Assembly: GCA_958510875.1 (NCBI GenBank)
Contig: OY294067.1
Coordinates: forward strand, 153,541,962-153,605,961
Length of the DNA stretch: 64,000 nt
Reading direction: 5' to 3'
Source: Endomychus coccineus
Taxonomy: Eukaryota > Arthropoda > Insecta > Coleoptera > Endomychidae
Part shown: positions 44,159-54,262 of the stretch, one piece after another
Position numbering within the stretch: position 1 is the stretch's first letter
Layout: each line of letters starts with the position of its first letter
Notes under the pieces: model-generated
Databases searched by the model: none
Told to the model about the DNA's origin: nothing
The model's input: the letters and a program-made list of their open reading frames with translations, nothing else
Made by a program: the position numbers and the translations under genes

Positions 44159-44488
44159 TGTAGGGAAAATATAGCATGATATTTAAGTTATTATATTCAT
44201 GCTGAATATGTATATATTATTTAGAACAATTATTATTGATACACTAAGCAGTACGTCACCCGTGACAAGAGGGGCGAACGTTACCTTTCAGGTAACACTT
44301 ACATTGATAGATATAGATGTCTCGATATTCTACCGAGAACGACATGGTACAATCCTGTCACGGGTACTATTGACTTAGTGATGTTTCTTATTGTGTATCA
44401 GTGAATAAACCACCTTACCACAACGTCATCTTTTATTCTGCGGTGTCCAAGCAGATATCCCAACCTCATATAATCAAAAACCACCAAA
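44159..44488 (+). repeat. Right LTR of the Gypsy element
   Basis: Read by eye as identical to the left LTR over all 330 bases. Followed by GTAC (44489-44492), the second target-site copy. Confidence 0.95.
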
Positions 44489-44492
44489 GTAC

Positions 44493-46809
44493 CAAAAACT
44501 ATGCTGCTCCCGGCCCTGACGGCATTAACATATGGTGGTGGAAGAAATTTCCTTCCACTCACCGCCGTCTGGCCAGAGTCTTTGACTCATGGGTCAAAGA
44601 GGAGCGGCATATTCCAAGCTGGGCTGTCGAGGGGTACACTGTGCTACTTCCAAAGAGTGGAGACTTGTCTGATCCCAAGAACTACCGACCGATCACTTGT
44701 CTCAACACCTGCTACAAGTTATTTACACGTATCTTGTATGCTAGGTTGTTGAAATCGATCGGTCCGGTAGTTAATAACATCAGCGAGCAGCGTGGGGCAA
44801 AGAAAGGGATGGAGGGTTGCCGGGAGAACCTGGTGATAGATAGATCTATCACTCAGGACTCTATACTTTACCAGCGCAACCTTTCCATGGCCTGGATTGA
44901 CTACCGCAAGGCATTTGATTCAACATCACATGAGCTATTATTATACTTGCTCCAATGCCTTGCGGTACCTACCACACTAGTGAGATGCATAGAACATCTG
45001 TTGCCACTCTGGAAGACCCGTTTTGCCATCACATCAGGCACACGACGAGTCTTGACAGAGTTGGTAACATTCAAGAGGGGAGTTTTCCAAGGAGACTCCT
45101 TGAGTCCCCTCTTGTTCAATATCTCACTGCTGCCACTCTCCATTGCTTTAAGACGGACTCATGGATATTACTCTGGACCACCGAACGACCGGAGGCATCA
45201 GATCACCCATTTATTTTACGTGGATGATTTGAAACTTTATGCCTCTGGGGAGAAAAACCTCCATCAATCTCTCAATGTGGTTCAGGAATATACACGAGCC
45301 GTAGGCATGGAGTTGGGATTGGACAAATGCGCAGTGTTTCATTTGAGGAGAGGACGATCTCCGGAAGTGTACGAGAATATGCAGCTTGCCGACGGAAGCA
45401 TCTTTAAACACCTCGATGCTGGAGAGACCTATCGATACCTGGGAATTGAACAGCGTCCTAATTATGACGCTTCCCAGGTAAAGGTGGCTCTCCGCGGCAA
45501 ATACAGAAACCTTGTTCGAAAGATTTGGTCTTCCGAACTTTCGAGTGGGAACAAGGTGTCTGCAACAAATATGCTTGCCGTTCCAGTCCTGCTCCACTCT
45601 TTTGGAGTGGTGAAATGGACGGTCGATGAGCTGCATAGACTCGATAAAGACACCCGGAAAATGATGCATATCCATCACAGTTTGCATCCTAGATCGTCCG
45701 TTTCCCGTATTTATCTCCCACGTCATTGGGGAGGTAGGGGACTCCTCAGTCTGGAGGGTCTGCATCGAAGTGTGGTTCTGAGTATAGCTTGTAAAGTTCT
45801 TAGGAGCTCGGACCCCTTCCTGTGCCTTGTTAAAAGTCACGAATTGGCCGGAGTGGGGGCATTTATCGTTAAGGCAGCACAAAAAGCTGCGGAAGAACTT
45901 GGTCTCGAATTTCAGATCAGTCGAGAAGGCCGACTAGAGGGCAACCTCGAGCTCCTACCTTCTCGCCTGAAAGCCCAGATAAATGCCGCGGAGCAAGATC
46001 TTACGCTCAGGCGGCATGTTGACAAGCCGATACACGGTGTTTTCTATCGAAACATCGAAACGCTCGGCTTGTCAACTAGGCTGACCTTCGGCTACCTAAG
46101 GTCAGCCGGGCTTACATCCGAGACTGAGGGATTTACCGCAGCTTGCCAAGATGGCGTAATTAACACCTTGGTCTATCGCCGCAATGTGATGGGTGTGCAG
46201 GTCCCTGATGTCAGCTGCAGGGCCTGTCGAAAGGTGCCTGAGACGCTTTTCCACCTTCTGTCGGCATGTCCGGCAAAAGCGGCCTCGGCGTACACCCATC
46301 GCCATAATGCGGCCCTACGGGTGCTGTATTACCACCTAAGGCACTCGTACGGAATAGACCAAGAGCCGGTGCTGCCTTACATGCCAGGAGATATTGAGTC
46401 CGTTGTCGGAAACGAAAAATGCCAGATCTTCTGGAATTATCCGTTTCCGACCGTCAGGTCCATACAAGCAAATAGGCCTGACGTTGTCCTCCTCGATAAA
46501 CTAATCAAGACTATGTATGTCATCGAATTCTCCGCTCCGGCAGAGAAGAACATAGTCTTGAAAGAGGAGGAAAAATGGACAAAATATCAAGATCTCCTGT
46601 TCGAGCTCCGCACGCTATACCCAGGCCACAAGGTCGTATTAGTGGTTCTGATCATCGGTGTTTTGGGCGGAATTCGGTCTTCGCTGCGTTCAAACTTGAA
46701 GATCATTCCGGCCTGTAGGAACTCGGCGCAGATCTTGATAGACCGGATGCAAAAGGCAGTCATTCTGGGTTCAATTAGAATACTTAGGGTACACGATTTA
46801 GGAACCTGA
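44493..46809 (+). CDS. C-terminal part of the R2/R4-type LINE protein (reverse transcriptase, zinc knuckle, endonuclease)
   Basis: Continues the frame broken at 37712. The reverse transcriptase shows AAPGPDGINIWWWKKF, LPKSGDLSDPKNYRPITCL, MAWIDYRKAFDSTSHELLL, GVFQGDSLSPLLFNI and the catalytic HLFYVDDLKLYASG. After the thumb region comes a CCHC knuckle (CRACRKVPETLFHLLSAC). Near the C-terminus is a PD-(D/E)XK-like restriction-type endonuclease: RPDVVLLDKLIKTMYVIEFS. That layout defines the R2/R4/NeSL group, which nicks DNA at preferred sites and reverse transcribes its RNA there. The open frame that begins at 44401 inside the LTR is an artefact; LINE sequence begins at 44493. The catalytic motifs are all intact. 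Confidence 0.92.
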
Positions 46810-47050
<241 letters not shown>

Positions 47051-48284
47051 CATAAATGCATGGGAACTAGCGTGACGGCTAACTCGGGCGGGCAGTTTTC
47101 AACCAATTTAGCTGAAATTTAGACTGAAGGTTAGGTTTTATGCCCTCAAAAACTGCCCTCCAAATTTCAAGTTAAAATATTGAACAATTTCCGAGAAATT
47201 CGAGTTTAAGTCAGTTTTTTAGCTAATTTTCAAATTGAGATATCTCATGTCCTTTTCATCCGATTGACATCTGCTTGGCGTCAAAATGTAGGTATTTGCA
47301 TATATCTTTACAGTTGTCGTCAAATAACTTGGCACCTGTATGAAATAATATCGGCACATTATAAATTGTCTATCTTCTTCTAATACTCATGATTTAGATA
47401 AAGAAACATTGTAACGTATAATTTCTGAGCAAACCACATACGTCAATGGCATTGTAATGATCTAGAAAGAGACAAAACATCTCCGTCCTGTCGTATTTGA
47501 ATCACGTTATTTTTGTCAAGTTTGCAGGCCTGTCATGTCCTGATGCAATTGTATTCAAATGCTGTTGCTGTCTGATTCCTTCATTCACAGGGAACGTAAC
47601 ACAATTTCTGCTGCACGTCCGTTAAAAGTGTGATCCGTTCTAATACACGACAATACATTGAAAGTATTGAAACTAATATTCACTCTAAAAAGATAATCCG
47701 AGTAAACAATGTAAACTAACGAATGTTATAGGTTATAAGAGCTGCAAATATTTATATATCAACATGATAAGCTCGGATGACGAACACTATAAGAAACTTG
47801 GAAATGCTAACCGACTAGGTACGAATACAACCGATAAAGTTGATTCTGCAGCGTGTGGCTTACGGAAATTTCTATAACCTAACAATATAACACGTATGGA
47901 TCAAGAACTTTTTATAATCAGATACGCCCATTGATGACGTACGGGCCAAGTTATTTGACGAGAACTGTACGTGGTATTCATCGCTTTTATATTACATCAG
48001 CAATATGATACTATTTTAGGTGACAGTTTCTGTGTCAAGTAGTATTTCCAGCAGTACTTCCAGTGTATACAACGTGGCGAGTTCAAGTGGTCGGAAGAGA
48101 AGACAGCAATAATATTGAATAAATATGTACAATTTGGAAAAAAAAAGTTGAAAAATTGAAAAATTAAAACAATTTAAAAAAAAAGGAAAAATGGACTCAT
48201 CAGTAAGATGCCTATGAAATTTTTTAATTAACCGTTTCGTCCCAGGGTGTTTAATTATTATTTATGAATTACGCTATCTCATAC
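47051..48284. other. No recognisable gene
   Basis: Unassigned AT-rich sequence. GCAAATATTTATATATCAAC at about 47.75 kb resembles the start of the 96-bp repeats near 52.92 kb, perhaps a shared dispersed repeat. Confidence 0.45.
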
Positions 48285-48736
48285 GGCTTTTTGGTCCCGT
48301 TAGATTTTTATATTTTTTGTAAATATAAACCTCTGAAAGTATAGTAGATCATTGATGTACATAATGCGATTCGATGCCCTACCATAGATCAACTATTCAC
48401 GTATATTCATCTAAAGATCAGTCGCTTTTGAAGTAAGGATTGTAGGCCAATTAGGCAAAGAAACTCTAAACTTGTTTATACTTAACCAGAACAATTCTCA
48501 GTCAGTTCTATTGAAATATATAAGAGTCTGGATGTTTTCATTGAATAAGAACTGTCAAGTAACTGCCAACCATAGCAGCACTTTAACCTACAATCCTTAC
48601 TTCAAAAACGACTGAACTTTAGATGAATATACGTGAATAGTTGATCTATGGTAGGGCATCGAATCGCATTGTGTTCATCAATGATCTACTATCCTTTCAG
48701 AGGTTTATATTTACAAAAATATAAAAATCTAATAGG

Positions 48737-48809
48737 ACCGAAGTGGTGTAATTGGTAAACACCCTGGACTAGAAATCCAGAAATGTTGGTTCGAATCCCG
48801 CCTATGGTT
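48737..48809 (+). tRNA. tRNA-like gene, anticodon AGA (locus 2, copy 1)
   Basis: As the main-array copies, with a T-stem change to GTTGG. Confidence 0.45.
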
Positions 48810-49210
48810 CAATCTTTTACGTTTATTCATCTTTATAATCCTATGTTAAATTATCTAAGTTATTTCATAATTCAGAAAATTTAATTCTATATCTCTTAAG
48901 TTACATACACGATAGTGGCCAATTAGGCAAAGAAACTTTAAACTTGTTTATAATTAACCAGAACAATTCTCAGTCAGTTCTATTGAAATATATAGGAACC
49001 AGGGATGCTGTCATTTGAATAAGAACTGTCAAGTAACTGCCAACCATAGCAGTACTAACCTACGATCCTTACTTCAAAAAACGACTGAACCTTAGATGAA
49101 TATGCGTGAATAGTTGATCTATGGTAGGGCATCGAATCGCATTGTGTTCATCAATGATCTACTATCCTTTCAGAGGTTTATATTCACAAAAAATATAAAA
49201 ATCTAACGGG

Positions 49211-49283
49211 ATCAAAGTGGTGTAATTGGTAAACACCCTGGACTAGAAATCCAGACATGTGGGTTCGAATCCCGCCAATGGTT
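49211..49283 (+). tRNA. tRNA-like gene, anticodon AGA (locus 2, copy 2), degraded acceptor
   Basis: Anticodon arm and T-arm are kept, but the acceptor strands are ATCAAAG and CAATGGT, which leaves two mismatches and a wobble. Confidence 0.35.
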
Positions 49284-49430
49284 CAATCTTTTACGTTTAT
49301 TCACCTTTATAAACCTATGTTAAATTATCTAAATTATCTTCATAATTCAGAAAATGTAATTCTATATCTCTTAGGTTACACGAAGTTGTGGCCAATTCGG
49401 CAAAGAAACTTTAAACTTGCTTATATATAT

Positions 49431-51097
49431 TGTTAAGAAAGGTCTTTTGAGTTTATTTTCCCCACGTTGTGGTGACAATTGTTAAGAAAGACTCTTGAGT
49501 TTATTTTGCCCCACGTTGTGGTGACAATTGATATAAAAACTCTTTACTGAGTTTATTCTTTAATTATGAATTATTATTAATTCTACCGGCTAGCTTTTAT
49601 TTGTATTTTGAATCTTATGTTTGTTTTGATTTGAATAATCTGATGATTTGAATAATGAAGTTTTACCTTTTTATTTTATATCTATGGAATTAAACACAAT
49701 GTTCTTTGAATGTTAAAAACTTTTATATTTAAATTTCTATGAGTCTATTTTTTATCTCGAGTATTAGTTTTAGCAATTTTATGTTCAAATAGATCTATGA
49801 TCTAACCTCAAAATTATTTACTTATAATATTTGTTTACAAAGTTATAATCTACAATCTTTCTTTCAGATTTACAGACAGATAATAATACAATGGAGAAAT
49901 AATAAATAAACTTACGTTTAGTTTATATCCAAGAATATGTTTTTAAAAATGTAGGCAATGTTCACTTGGCTTGATTTTCTTATTAATTTGATAATTCACT
50001 TCACCCGTAGGTACACAATTTCTTTGCTATACACAAATCACATGGTAAACAATGTGGTTACTTCTTTAGAAATCAGGAACTGTTGATAATTGTTAACTTG
50101 TCTTATTCATTTTCAAAAGACATAAAACCTTAAACGATGTATTGGAACGTTGTCGAAGCTACTTGTGAATTATGGTTATAATAACTTTTAAAAACTTTGT
50201 TCGAAGACTGGAAATACTACTTGACTTGTATAAATTACTTATTTGCTTCGGTTACTTCCAACCTTACGAAGCTACTGGAACACTTGGGTTCACCGATGTT
50301 TATCCAAAAACTAAGGTTATGGAAATCTTTTGAGTAGCTTAACTCTTCAGATGTAGATGGCTAACTGATTTGGCTTGTCTTCAAAACCGACGCTAAGTAT
50401 TTTCAAAATTAACCAATGAGGTGCTTAGTTTACCTATCAAGAATGCTTTGTTGATTCTTGAAAACTGACAGAACTATTACATTGTTACTAATCTGACGTC
50501 TATAAAATTGCATCGACCAATCAGAATTTAGTATTCTTTAAATTTTTAATTATTGGAGATTTTCATCTTATTTTAAATGATAATGATTCCTTCTTTTTAA
50601 ATTCATATTGCCCACATTTTTCACACACTTTGTTATAAGATAACCTATGATTAGGTTATTATTAATATGATTATTCCTATAATTATTATAAATTTGACAG
50701 TTGTCATTATTAAAAACTAATACTTAATATAATATATCAATAACATTTCTTTAACATTACATAATTCAAATTTACTAATCCTAACTTATATCTACAGCAT
50801 TTTTCAATAGTTTGTGCTATCTCATGATAGTTTTTGTAATCATTTTAATTATGATTTCTGCCTTCGTAACACTGTACATTTATTCACTTTCACTGAAGTT
50901 CTTGTTTTACACTTTTATTCTAATTACATTGTTGTTTATTATGTTTTACATTGTTCATTATATTATACTAACTATTATTTAACTTTTAATATTGTTTTTA
51001 ATTCCATATAATATCTTTTTATTAATCTTTTCTGATTTTCAATGTTCGGTAAGTTCTAATTTTATCATTTTTGTTGGTAGGAAATGAAATCATAACA
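49431..51097 (-). repeat. Candidate long LTR (about 1.67 kb) of Gypsy-like element 2
   Basis: On the minus strand the stretch would start TGTTATGATTTC and end CTTTCTTAACA, giving matching TGTTA/TAACA ends. A purine-rich tract (TTTAGGGGAATT) sits directly in front of it, and the integrase end is about 90 bp upstream. No second LTR is in the window to confirm the limits. It contains no recognisable coding sequence. The first 100 bases hold two tandem copies of a 49-bp unit (49432-49480 and 49481-49529). Confidence 0.45.
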
Positions 51098-51186
51098 AAT
51101 TCCCCTAAATCAATTTTAACATATTAATCAACATTAATAATTAAAATTGATTTATCTTTTGATTTTATTTTCTTTAACTAGATTTA

Positions 51187-51588
51187 TTAATAATTATACT
51201 TGTATATTTGATCAATATTAAATATTCCCCTTATCTTTCCATTTTCAGGATTCATTAATTCATAACTATTTTTAGCATTTTCATTTGTTACCACATATGG
51301 ACTTTCAAAAACAAAACATAATTTTCCACATACATTCTTTTTATTATTAGTTACTCTCATTGCTTTTACTATTACTAATTCACCTATTTCGAATTTAATT
51401 AACTTCCCTCTTTTTCTCATTTCCCTACTCATATACTTTCTTGCATTTCTTTCTATCCTTTTACTGATATCTTTCAAAATTTCATTTCGTTCTACTGACT
51501 TTTCATCTAACCATTTTCTATCAGGTTCTTCACCTTTCATAATTAATACAGGTGTTTTCTCTGTTGTAGTATTTGGACAATGATTCAA
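51187..51588 (-). pseudogene. Integrase C-terminal part of Gypsy-like element 2
   Basis: Open frame of 133 residues. It matches the end of Gypsy integrases: NHCPNTTTEKTPVLIMKGEE, then a charged helix, then KFEIGELVIVKAMRVTNNKK and FESPYVVTNENAKNSYEL. It lacks the catalytic triad, which lies upstream in the broken part. It is open but only a fragment. Confidence 0.65.
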
Positions 51589-52790
51589 ACATTTTTCTAC
51601 CCTGGATATTGATTCATCCCATAGACGATGTTTACCCTCACAAGATATCCTTAGATGTTTTATTACTTCCTGTATATCGCTCTGATGAATTGGATTGAGG
51701 ATGTCTGATGCTTGTTAATTGATGAAAAATTAAATTCCTTTTGCAAAAATACTTGAAACGGATGTTTTTGAAATATGTTGCGTTATCTATAATTAACTTT
51801 CTTGGTCTACCAATTTCTTTAAAATAGTTTTGTAGTATAGGAATCTTCCATCCCTATACGAGTTTACCTAGAATCCCCGAATATACCTTAATTATATTAA
51901 TTATTATGTAAGTATATGTTTAGATCTCGGATCTGGGTTACCAAGCAATATGTTAATATATTACATAACGGCTAACCTAGATACCTTGAATCGTAGATTA
52001 GTTTAGTAGAACATTAAACAATAAACAGTGACATAACATGTATATATAGTAATGTGGAGCATATCAGTAAATATAGTAGTATACAGTATATTCATTGTCC
52101 ACGCATCTGACAGTATAGTCAATGTACCTGCCTAAGTTGTAATTTCTGAGAGTAAGGCATTAAGCCATAATGGCGCCAAGCTCTACCTTAAGTAAAGTGA
52201 CTCTTTTTTATAAGTGATGTGTTTCTTTCCCCTATACCTCTACCAGGACCACGGGACAGTTTAGGGAAAACCGCCCAATCAAAGAGCTGATCCCCCACAG
52301 TTTCCTGAATTATGCATTACTTCTTTACTTTTTGTCGTTTTGCAAGGATATAATTTTATATATTTAGAAAATAAATCTACTACAACTAAAATATGTTTAT
52401 TTTCTTTTTCTGTTACTATTAACTCACTTAAAAAATCTATTGCTACTACTTCTAAACATTCTTTTACTATGATACTCTTTGCTAAATTATGATTAATTAT
52501 ATTTTTAGGCTTTGCTCTTTGGCATATATCACATCTCTCTGTGATTTCCTTTCCCCATATAATTTTCTCTAAATATGAGCCACATTTTTCTTGCTCCTAT
52601 ATGATTGAATTCATCATGTAAATGATTTAAAATTTTTAAAGTTAGGTCTTGATTTATTCTGTATAATTCTTTCCTGCCTATTTCTTGTTGAAGTATCAGC
52701 TATTATATTTAATTTTCCTGGAATATGTTTTATTTCAAAATCATATTCCTGTAATAACAAAATCCATCTTTGAATCCTACTGTTTACAAA
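51589..52790 (-). pseudogene. RNase H end and integrase core of Gypsy-like element 2, interrupted
   Basis: Minus-strand frames read RRIQRWILLLQEYDFEIKHI (end of RNase H, near 52.75 kb), then HHCC-type zinc finger pieces (REMCDICQRAKPKNIIN), then a core piece (ECLEVVAIDFLSELIVTEKE). This breaks off near 52.31 kb and resumes near 51.84 kb with LQNYFKEIGRPRKLIIDNAT. About 470 bp between the two points are foreign, and may be a solo LTR (it holds TATATATAG and AAGTAAAGTGACTC). Numerous frameshifts and stops are present. Confidence 0.55.
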
Positions 52791-52917
52791 CTTGTTTTAA
52801 ATATACTCGAACAATCAGTAATCGCGGTTAAATGGATAAATCATATCTGTTTTGAAACACTTCGCTAACGTATTAAGATTGCAACGCTCCGGGACACGAT
52901 GTGCGTTAGGAGCCGCA
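52791..52917. other. Short unassigned spacer
   Basis: No gene recognised between the Gypsy-like remnant and the 96-bp repeats. Confidence 0.4.
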
Positions 52918-53109
52918 AATATTTATATGAGTTAGATAACCAACACTTGTTAATATTTACCAGGTTCGGACTGGCCCTGCATTTGTTTCTCCATCGAACA
53001 CGCTTCAAAAATTAAATATTTATATGAGTTAGATAACCAACACTTGTTAATATTTACCAGGCTCGAACTGGCCCCAGACATTTGTTTCTTCAGCGAACAC
53101 GCTTCAAAA
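52918..53109. repeat. Two tandem 96-bp repeats upstream of the metalloproteinase gene
   Basis: AAATATTTATATGAGTTAGA starts at 52918 and again at 53014. The copies are highly similar (GTTCGGACTGGCCC against GCTCGAACTGGCCC). They end about 85 bp before the start codon and may contribute to its promoter. Confidence 0.85.
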
Positions 53110-53133
53110 ATTCCGCGACTATCAAATATAAGA

Positions 53134-53143
53134 TATATATAAG
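53134..53143 (+). promoter_or_regulatory. TATA box of the metalloproteinase gene
   Basis: TATATATAAG lies about 60 bp before the chosen start codon, in the right place for a core promoter with a short 5' leader. Confidence 0.45.
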
Positions 53144-53194
53144 AATTTTCAAGCAGTCAGGAGGTATTATGTTTAAAGTTGTCGATAGAGCAAC

Positions 53195-53971
53195 ATGTTG
53201 TTATTCATTTTATTTGCCCTCGGAGTCCAGGCGAAAGAATATCTAGTAAAATATGGGTATATGACGGAAAATTCCAACGGGTTAAGTGAAACAGAGGACG
53301 CATTGAGAGTGTTTCAAGAATTCTATAGGCTGCCAATAGACGGCACCCTGAATAATGAGACTTTGAAATTGATGAATACGAAAAGGTGTGGAGTGGCTGA
53401 TGATCCTTCTCAATACAGAACAACATCCAGATGGTTAAAGTCGAAATTGACATGGAAATTCAGATTTGCCTCAGCTCAACTGCTTAGAATGACCGCCGAG
53501 GTATTTGAAGTATGGAGCAAATATTCGGGTTGAGCTTTGAATATACAGGTGGTAACACAGCCGATATACTCATTTCGTATCAGAGAGGAATGCATCGTAG
53601 TTACGAACAATGGGGTGTGTTCAGGGTTGTTTGATGGGCCTGGAACGGTTCTCGCACATTCGGATTTTCCAACAAGTGATGGGCCAACAGTCGAAATACA
53701 TTTGGATCGAGATGAAAACTGGTGTGAAACAAAAACGAGACCCGCTTATAACGAATCAAGTTTGTTTGCTGTACTATTACATGAAATCGGTCATGCAATA
53801 GGCTTAGCTCATTCGAGTGATAATGAGTCTGTAATGTTTGCATTTTACGAAGAACCTAGAGACTTTTCCAATATTACTTTGAGTAACGACGATATTTATG
53901 GTGTACAGAGCCTGTATGGAAAACCAACAACAACGACCAATAGGCCTGTTTCCTCAAACGAAAACGATTAG
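53195..53971 (+). pseudogene. Intronless matrix metalloproteinase, lightly damaged
   Basis: The first frame begins with a short signal peptide (MLLFILFALGVQA), then a peptidoglycan-binding-like prodomain (FQEFYRLPIDGTLNNETLKL), then a cysteine switch (KRCGVADD). The catalytic domain starts LTWKFRF, with DGPGTVLAHSDFPT and the zinc site HEIGHAIGLAHS followed by a Met-turn (SVMF). It ends after YGVQSLYGKPTTTTNRPVS, with no hemopexin domain. Between about 53530 and 53612 the homologous frame is one base over (GGNTADILISYQRGMHRSYE), so two compensating frameshifts break it. Host MMPs usually have introns and hemopexin repeats. Lack of both, and the mobile-element neighbourhood, suggest a viral gene or a retrocopy. 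The family cleaves matrix proteins outside the cell. Confidence 0.8.
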
Positions 53972-54262
53972 CAAGCGTGACGAAAACGACTCACAATCGT
54001 GACGAAAGCGATTCACAAGCGTGACGAAAACGACACACAAGCGTGACGAAAGCGACTCAAAGCGTGACGAAAACGACTCACAAGCGTGACGAAAACGACT
54101 AGCAAGCGTGACGAAAACGACTCACAAGCGTGACGAAAGCGACTCACAAGCGTGACGAAAACGACTCACAAGCGTGACGAAAACGACTAGCAAGCGTGAT
54201 GAAAAGGACTCACAAGCGTAACGAAAGCCACTCGAAAAACGACTCAAACGACTCGAAAGCGT
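53955..54262. repeat. About 13 tandem copies of a 22-bp repeat
   Basis: Unit GCGTGACGAAAACGACTCACAA, with AAAGCG and CTAGCAA variants. It begins inside the last codons of the metalloproteinase frame (AACGAAAACGATTAG) and runs past its stop. Because 22 is not a multiple of three the frame turns over, so it is not a long coding repeat. Confidence 0.93.

Larger units (their letters stand above)
37713..44488 (+). mobile_element. Gypsy (Metaviridae) LTR retrotransposon, 6,776 bp, apparently intact
   Basis: Two 330-bp LTRs that read as identical, a TGGCGATCCTGC primer-binding site directly after the left LTR, a small extra ORF, gag, pol with all enzymatic motifs, a purine tract AGGGAAGG directly before the right LTR, and a GTAC duplication. 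Only about 395 bp separate the pol stop from the right LTR, so there is no env gene. Identical LTRs mean a very recent insertion. The integrase C-terminal style (AYHHETIGALEN) points to the 17.6/297-like side of Gypsy. Confidence 0.96.
48285..49430. repeat. tRNA-bearing foldback repeat, second locus
   Basis: From about 48295 to 48446 it matches the 473-bp unit in the orientation of the left half of the main array. From 48447 to about 49430 it reads in the opposite orientation, with roughly two units. It ends in TTATATATAT at 49421-49430, where the Gypsy-like LTR begins. The sequence is a little more diverged than in the main array. Confidence 0.9.
49431..52790 (-). mobile_element. Gypsy-like LTR element 2, truncated and decayed
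   Basis: Reverse-strand element. From right to left it has an RNase H tail, an integrase with breaks and an insertion, an integrase C-terminus (51187-51588) and a candidate long LTR (49431-51097). Everything before the RNase H tail, including gag, protease, most of the reverse transcriptase and the left LTR, is missing. It is unrelated in detail to the young Gypsy element. Confidence 0.65.

Noticed and set aside
44401..44492. N-terminal 30 codons of the long open frame starting at 44401
   Set aside because: They lie inside the right LTR and target duplication of the Gypsy element and are not part of the LINE protein.
53168..53250. Earlier ATG (53168) as metalloproteinase start
   Set aside because: It opens a different frame that stops after about 25 codons. 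The ATG at 53195 gives a signal peptide followed by the prodomain.
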